The notes beneath the pieces are model-generated. The model saw only the letters and a list, made by a program, of their open reading frames with translations, had not been told where the DNA came from and searched no databases. Shown here piece by piece: positions 35,225-37,281 of a stretch of DNA of 37,281 nt. This DNA is from Pseudomonas sp. ERMR1:02 (lineage in GTDB: Bacteria; Pseudomonadota; Gammaproteobacteria; Pseudomonadales; Pseudomonadaceae): positions 1 through 37,281 of the forward strand of contig NZ_NKJI01000035.1 of NCBI RefSeq assembly GCF_002277815.1, given 5' to 3'. Both the position numbers and the translations under genes were made by a program. The stretch's first letter is position 1. Each line of letters begins with the position of its first letter.

Positions 35225-35250
35225 GTGGGCGCGGGATTGCTGGCGAAGGG
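35225..35250. repeat. Solitary degenerate REP
   Basis: GTGGGCGCGGGATTGCTGGC followed by GAAGG resembles one arm of the GTGGGAGCGGGC-type element without a partner. It sits just past the fructokinase stop. Confidence 0.5.
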
Positions 35251-35260
35251 ACCCTCGAAA

Positions 35261-36205
35261 TCAGCGAAGCTCTAATTGATGGCGATACGGCAAATCCGGC
35301 CCGGTCTTGCCGCAGGTCAGCGCCGCGGCCTGAACTGCAAACCTGACCATCGCTTCGATTTGCTCGCGGCTCAACTGACGCAAGCCCTCAACCGAATCCA
35401 GCTGCTGCTCGGTCAACCAGGTAATCAACGCCGCCTGAAACGTATCCCCAGCCCCCACGGTATCGGCGATCTGCACCGAACAGGCCGGCTCCGACCACGA
35501 ACCAAGAGCCTTGCTGAACACGGTAGCTCCCGCGCCACCACGGGTCAGAAACACCAACTGACAGCGGTGCTGCAACCAGCCGTCGATGACCCGTGCAGGC
35601 TCCTGCCCGGGATACAGCAGGCTCAAATCCTCGTCGCTGACCTTGATCAGGTCGGCATGCTCGACCAGCGTGGCAATCCGCGAACGCCACAGCTCGATAT
35701 CCGGTTCGGGATTGAGACGCACGTTCGGATCGAGGCTGATCAGGCGCTTTCCGCTCTCTCGCTGTACCAAAGCCAGCAAGGTGTCGGCAATCGGTTGCAC
35801 CACCAGCGAAAACGAACCGATGTGCAATCCTCGAACCTCAGGCCCGAGCGTCGGCAGATGTTCGAGCCTCAGCTGCCGATCAGCGCAGCCTTCGCCACGG
35901 AAACTGTAGTGCGGCGAGCCATTGGCGCCGACCGCGACCATCGCCAAGGTAGTGGGCGCCGCAAAATCCAGCAGATAGTCCGTGCGTACACCTTCATCCT
36001 GCAACACTTGCAGCAACCGCCGGCCCAGGTAGTCGGTGGACAACCCGGCAAACAGCGCTGCATCCACGCCCAAACGGCGAAGACCCACCGCGACATTGAA
36101 CGGCGAGCCGCCGGCAATTGCCTTGAAATTCACTTTTGAAGCCAGATCGCTGGCGTCGTTTTCACTGAAGAAATCGAACAGCGCTTCGCCACACACCAGA
36201 TACAT
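35261..36205 (-). CDS. PfkB-family fructokinase (MtlZ-like)
   Basis: 314 residues; phosphorylates fructose or a related sugar with ATP. It starts MYLVCGEALFDFFSENDASD and has the substrate-binding AGGSPFNVAVGLRRLGVDAA near the N-terminus and PfkB signature 2 with the catalytic Asp in DTVGAGDTFQAAL (around residue 250). The sequence resembles the fructokinase of the Pseudomonas mannitol operon, but the expected upstream xylulokinase (mtlY) is not there: 13 bases upstream is a broken ORF, then a glycosyltransferase. It may therefore be a relocated or different paralogue, so no symbol is given. Confidence 0.85.
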   Translation of the reverse strand: MYLVCGEALFDFFSENDASDLASKVNFKAIAGGSPFNVAVGLRRLGVDAALFAGLSTDYLGRRLLQVLQDEGVRTDYLLDFAAPTTLAMVAVGANGSPHYSFRGEGCADRQLRLEHLPTLGPEVRGLHIGSFSLVVQPIADTLLALVQRESGKRLISLDPNVRLNPEPDIELWRSRIATLVEHADLIKVSDEDLSLLYPGQEPARVIDGWLQHRCQLVFLTRGGAGATVFSKALGSWSEPACSVQIADTVGAGDTFQAALITWLTEQQLDSVEGLRQLSREQIEAMVRFAVQAAALTCGKTGPDLPYRHQLELR

Positions 36206-36218
36206 AGTTGTTCACTCT

Positions 36219-36437
36219 TTAAAAGGTTGCGACATGCTGTTGATAGCGCATCAGTTCCATGGCCTTGCGGATGGTGTGCTTGCTGCGAAACTGGCTGATC
36301 CAGTTGTGGGGTAGGTTGGGCCGGTGAGAAAAAGGGATTCGGGGTAGAAGTTACCGATGTAGTCGCCAATAAACACCTTGCCGGTGGTCGTTCATCAATT
36401 CGTAGGAAGGGTGGGTGACTCTGCCGGTGCGGTTCAT
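36219..36437 (-). pseudogene. Broken ORF of unknown function upstream of the fructokinase
   Basis: Three segments in different frames read like one protein of about 72 residues. The first is MNRTGRVTHPSYELMND, the second GKVFIGDYIGNFYPESLFLT, the third HNWISQFRSKHTIRKAMELM followed by RYQQHVATF and TAA at 36219. The first and last segments are in the same frame, so one gain and one loss compensate each other. The shifts lie near 36390 and 36310. The ribosome site is weak, so this may be only the C-terminal end of a longer gene. Family not recognised. It ends 13 bases before the fructokinase and was probably in its operon. Confidence 0.45.
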
Positions 36438-36518
36438 ATCAGGGCACTTTTGTTGTTATCGCACCCTGATCATGCCTCGTTCGGGGCAGGCAATGCCACA
36501 CTGCGTTCATCTTGAATC

Positions 36519-36620
36519 CTGTAGGAGCGAGCATGCTCGCGATGGACGTCAACGATAACGTGGGTTGTCTGAATGCCCGCGGTTTTCAGACGTTTTTCGC
36601 GAGCATGCTCGCTCCTACAG
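36519..36620. repeat. Long-class REPIN after the glycosyltransferase
   Basis: CTGTAGGAGCGAGCATGCTC and GAGCATGCTCGCTCCTACAG bound 102 bases, with internal GATGGACGTCAACGATAACG. Confidence 0.9.
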
Positions 36621-36639
36621 TTGTCCGTGTTCGGTGAAA

Positions 36640-37281
36640 TCAAAGCACGCGGTTTTTCGCCTCGATCCATTGCGCCATGTATTGAGTGCTCTTGTGATGA
36701 TGATGGCGCAGCATACTGCCGGTGAAGTTCTCCCTTCTGATTGCCGGCAGATGTTGCAGGCAATGCTCGAGCCGGGTGATCAAGGCAGGACCATGAATGT
36801 CCTGCTGGTAACGATTGGCCAACAGTTGCAGTCCGTGCGCCTGCGCCTCGAGCCATCGGGGCTTGTCTTGATGGAGTTGCACGGCGTGGTCGGCGAACGC
36901 CGGGCTGTTCGGGTGATCGCACCCGGCCATGGCTCCTCGCCATGCATCGCTTCTGCGCCAATCGGCGTCGTGACATTGGGCGTGCCACAAGCATCGCATC
37001 AACAATTTTGCCTTTGACCCCTGCACCGAAACGCAGCGGCGCCATACACACCCTGGCCGCAGACATCACTTGCAGTGCATCTTCTGCCCAGTTCATCACA
37101 TGAAAACCCTGGCCGGGTTGTTCAGGGCAGTCGCCTTGGGCGGCGTGTAAGCACCATAGATGTGCAGTTGAGCGCCGGGCAGCTGCTCGCGGATCAGCGG
37201 CCAGATAGTGGTTTTCAACCAGAGCACCGCGTCCCAGTTGGGCGCATGGCGGAAGTTGCCGATGTGCAGAAAGTGTGCACG
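36640..37281 (-). pseudogene. Glycosyltransferase C-terminal part, frameshifted and cut by the window edge
   Basis: A GT-B (family 4-like) glycosyltransferase entering from the right. In order, across several frames, it reads HFLHIGNFRHAPNWDAVLWL, LIREQLPGAQLHIYGAY and FHVMNWAEDALQVMSAARVC. These are followed by MAPLRFGAGVKGKIVDAML, then a C-terminal helix region ending QYMAQWIEAKNRVL. The APLRFGAGVKGKIVDAM block is the nucleotide-sugar-binding motif region of such enzymes. Breaks occur near 37200, 37112 (CCC to CC), 36989 and 36915. Like others in this window, at least two look like single-base losses. It is probably involved in surface polysaccharide synthesis; acceptor and donor are unknown. 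Confidence 0.7.

Noticed and set aside
6268..36620. Evenly recurring TGTAGGAGCGAGC units considered as a CRISPR array
   Set aside because: The units are inverted pairs scattered between genes kilobases apart, with no spacer array and no cas genes; they are REPINs.

Overview
The window looks like a piece of a Pseudomonas chromosome from the fluorescens group. The evidence is high-GC codon use, a complete fapA-F functional-amyloid operon, Pseudomonas-type small families (DUF1652-like, DUF2790-like), a gnd-zwf-HAD operon, lpxO, ybiT, a Ku gene, and at least eleven REP/REPIN-type inverted repeats (TGTAGGAGCGAGC...GCTCGCGA and relatives) between genes. No rRNA, tRNA, CRISPR array, transposase, integrase or phage gene was seen.

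Layout. 44-2281 (-): FhuE-like TonB-dependent siderophore receptor, broken in five places, with a Fur-like box upstream; then a 50-residue coiled-coil protein. 2932-6252 (+): pentose-phosphate operon gnd, zwf and a Cof-type HAD phosphatase, each overlapping the next by 4 bases. 6402-8604 (-): a decayed nhaB remnant, a delta-60-repeat propeller protein and an 88-residue unknown. 8947-15706: a sigma54 enhancer-binding regulator convergent to the fap amyloid operon, whose fapA is preceded by a good -24/-12 (RpoN) promoter. 15964-17048 (-): pnuC and a NadR-type kinase (nicotinamide riboside salvage). 17558-18812 (+): uppP and a DUF1294 membrane protein. 18922-20927: lysR-mmcQ divergent from azoR. 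21105-23454: a secreted alpha/beta hydrolase convergent with an MFS transporter. 23658-26635: ybiT (-) and lpxO (+). 26727-29354: Ku (-), a small exported protein and a PQQ-type aldose sugar dehydrogenase (+). 29498-32602: a GNAT gene divergent from an RLAN/RimK-type ATP-grasp ligase followed by a CorA-like transporter. 32728-34908: a DUF2834-like protein, ecotin, a DUF1652 protein, a small membrane protein and a DUF2790 protein. 35261-37281 (-): PfkB-type fructokinase, a broken unknown ORF and the C-terminal part of a glycosyltransferase that runs off the right edge.

Two themes stand out. (1) The amyloid island appears self-contained: structural genes, a protease, an outer-membrane exporter, an RpoN promoter and an adjacent RpoN activator whose degenerate receiver domain resembles VpsR. 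This suggests, but does not prove, local and possibly second-messenger control of the matrix. (2) About twenty single-base indels disrupt otherwise normal genes (gnd, fapC, fapD, uppP, lysR, ybiT, MFS and others). Most are losses of one base from short homopolymers, and restoring one base recovers family-typical proteins. I read most of these as consensus errors in the sequence, not real decay. The nhaB remnant, with a large internal deletion, is the clear true pseudogene.

Stretches of about 300 bases or more without a gene: 8605-8946 (two palindromes ahead of the regulator), 15634-15963 (sigma54 promoter, AT-rich DNA), 17049-17557 (one large inverted repeat, otherwise nothing seen), 25244-25735 (one doubtful small ORF), 33582-33885 (nothing firm), 34909-35260 (one REPIN and one solitary REP).
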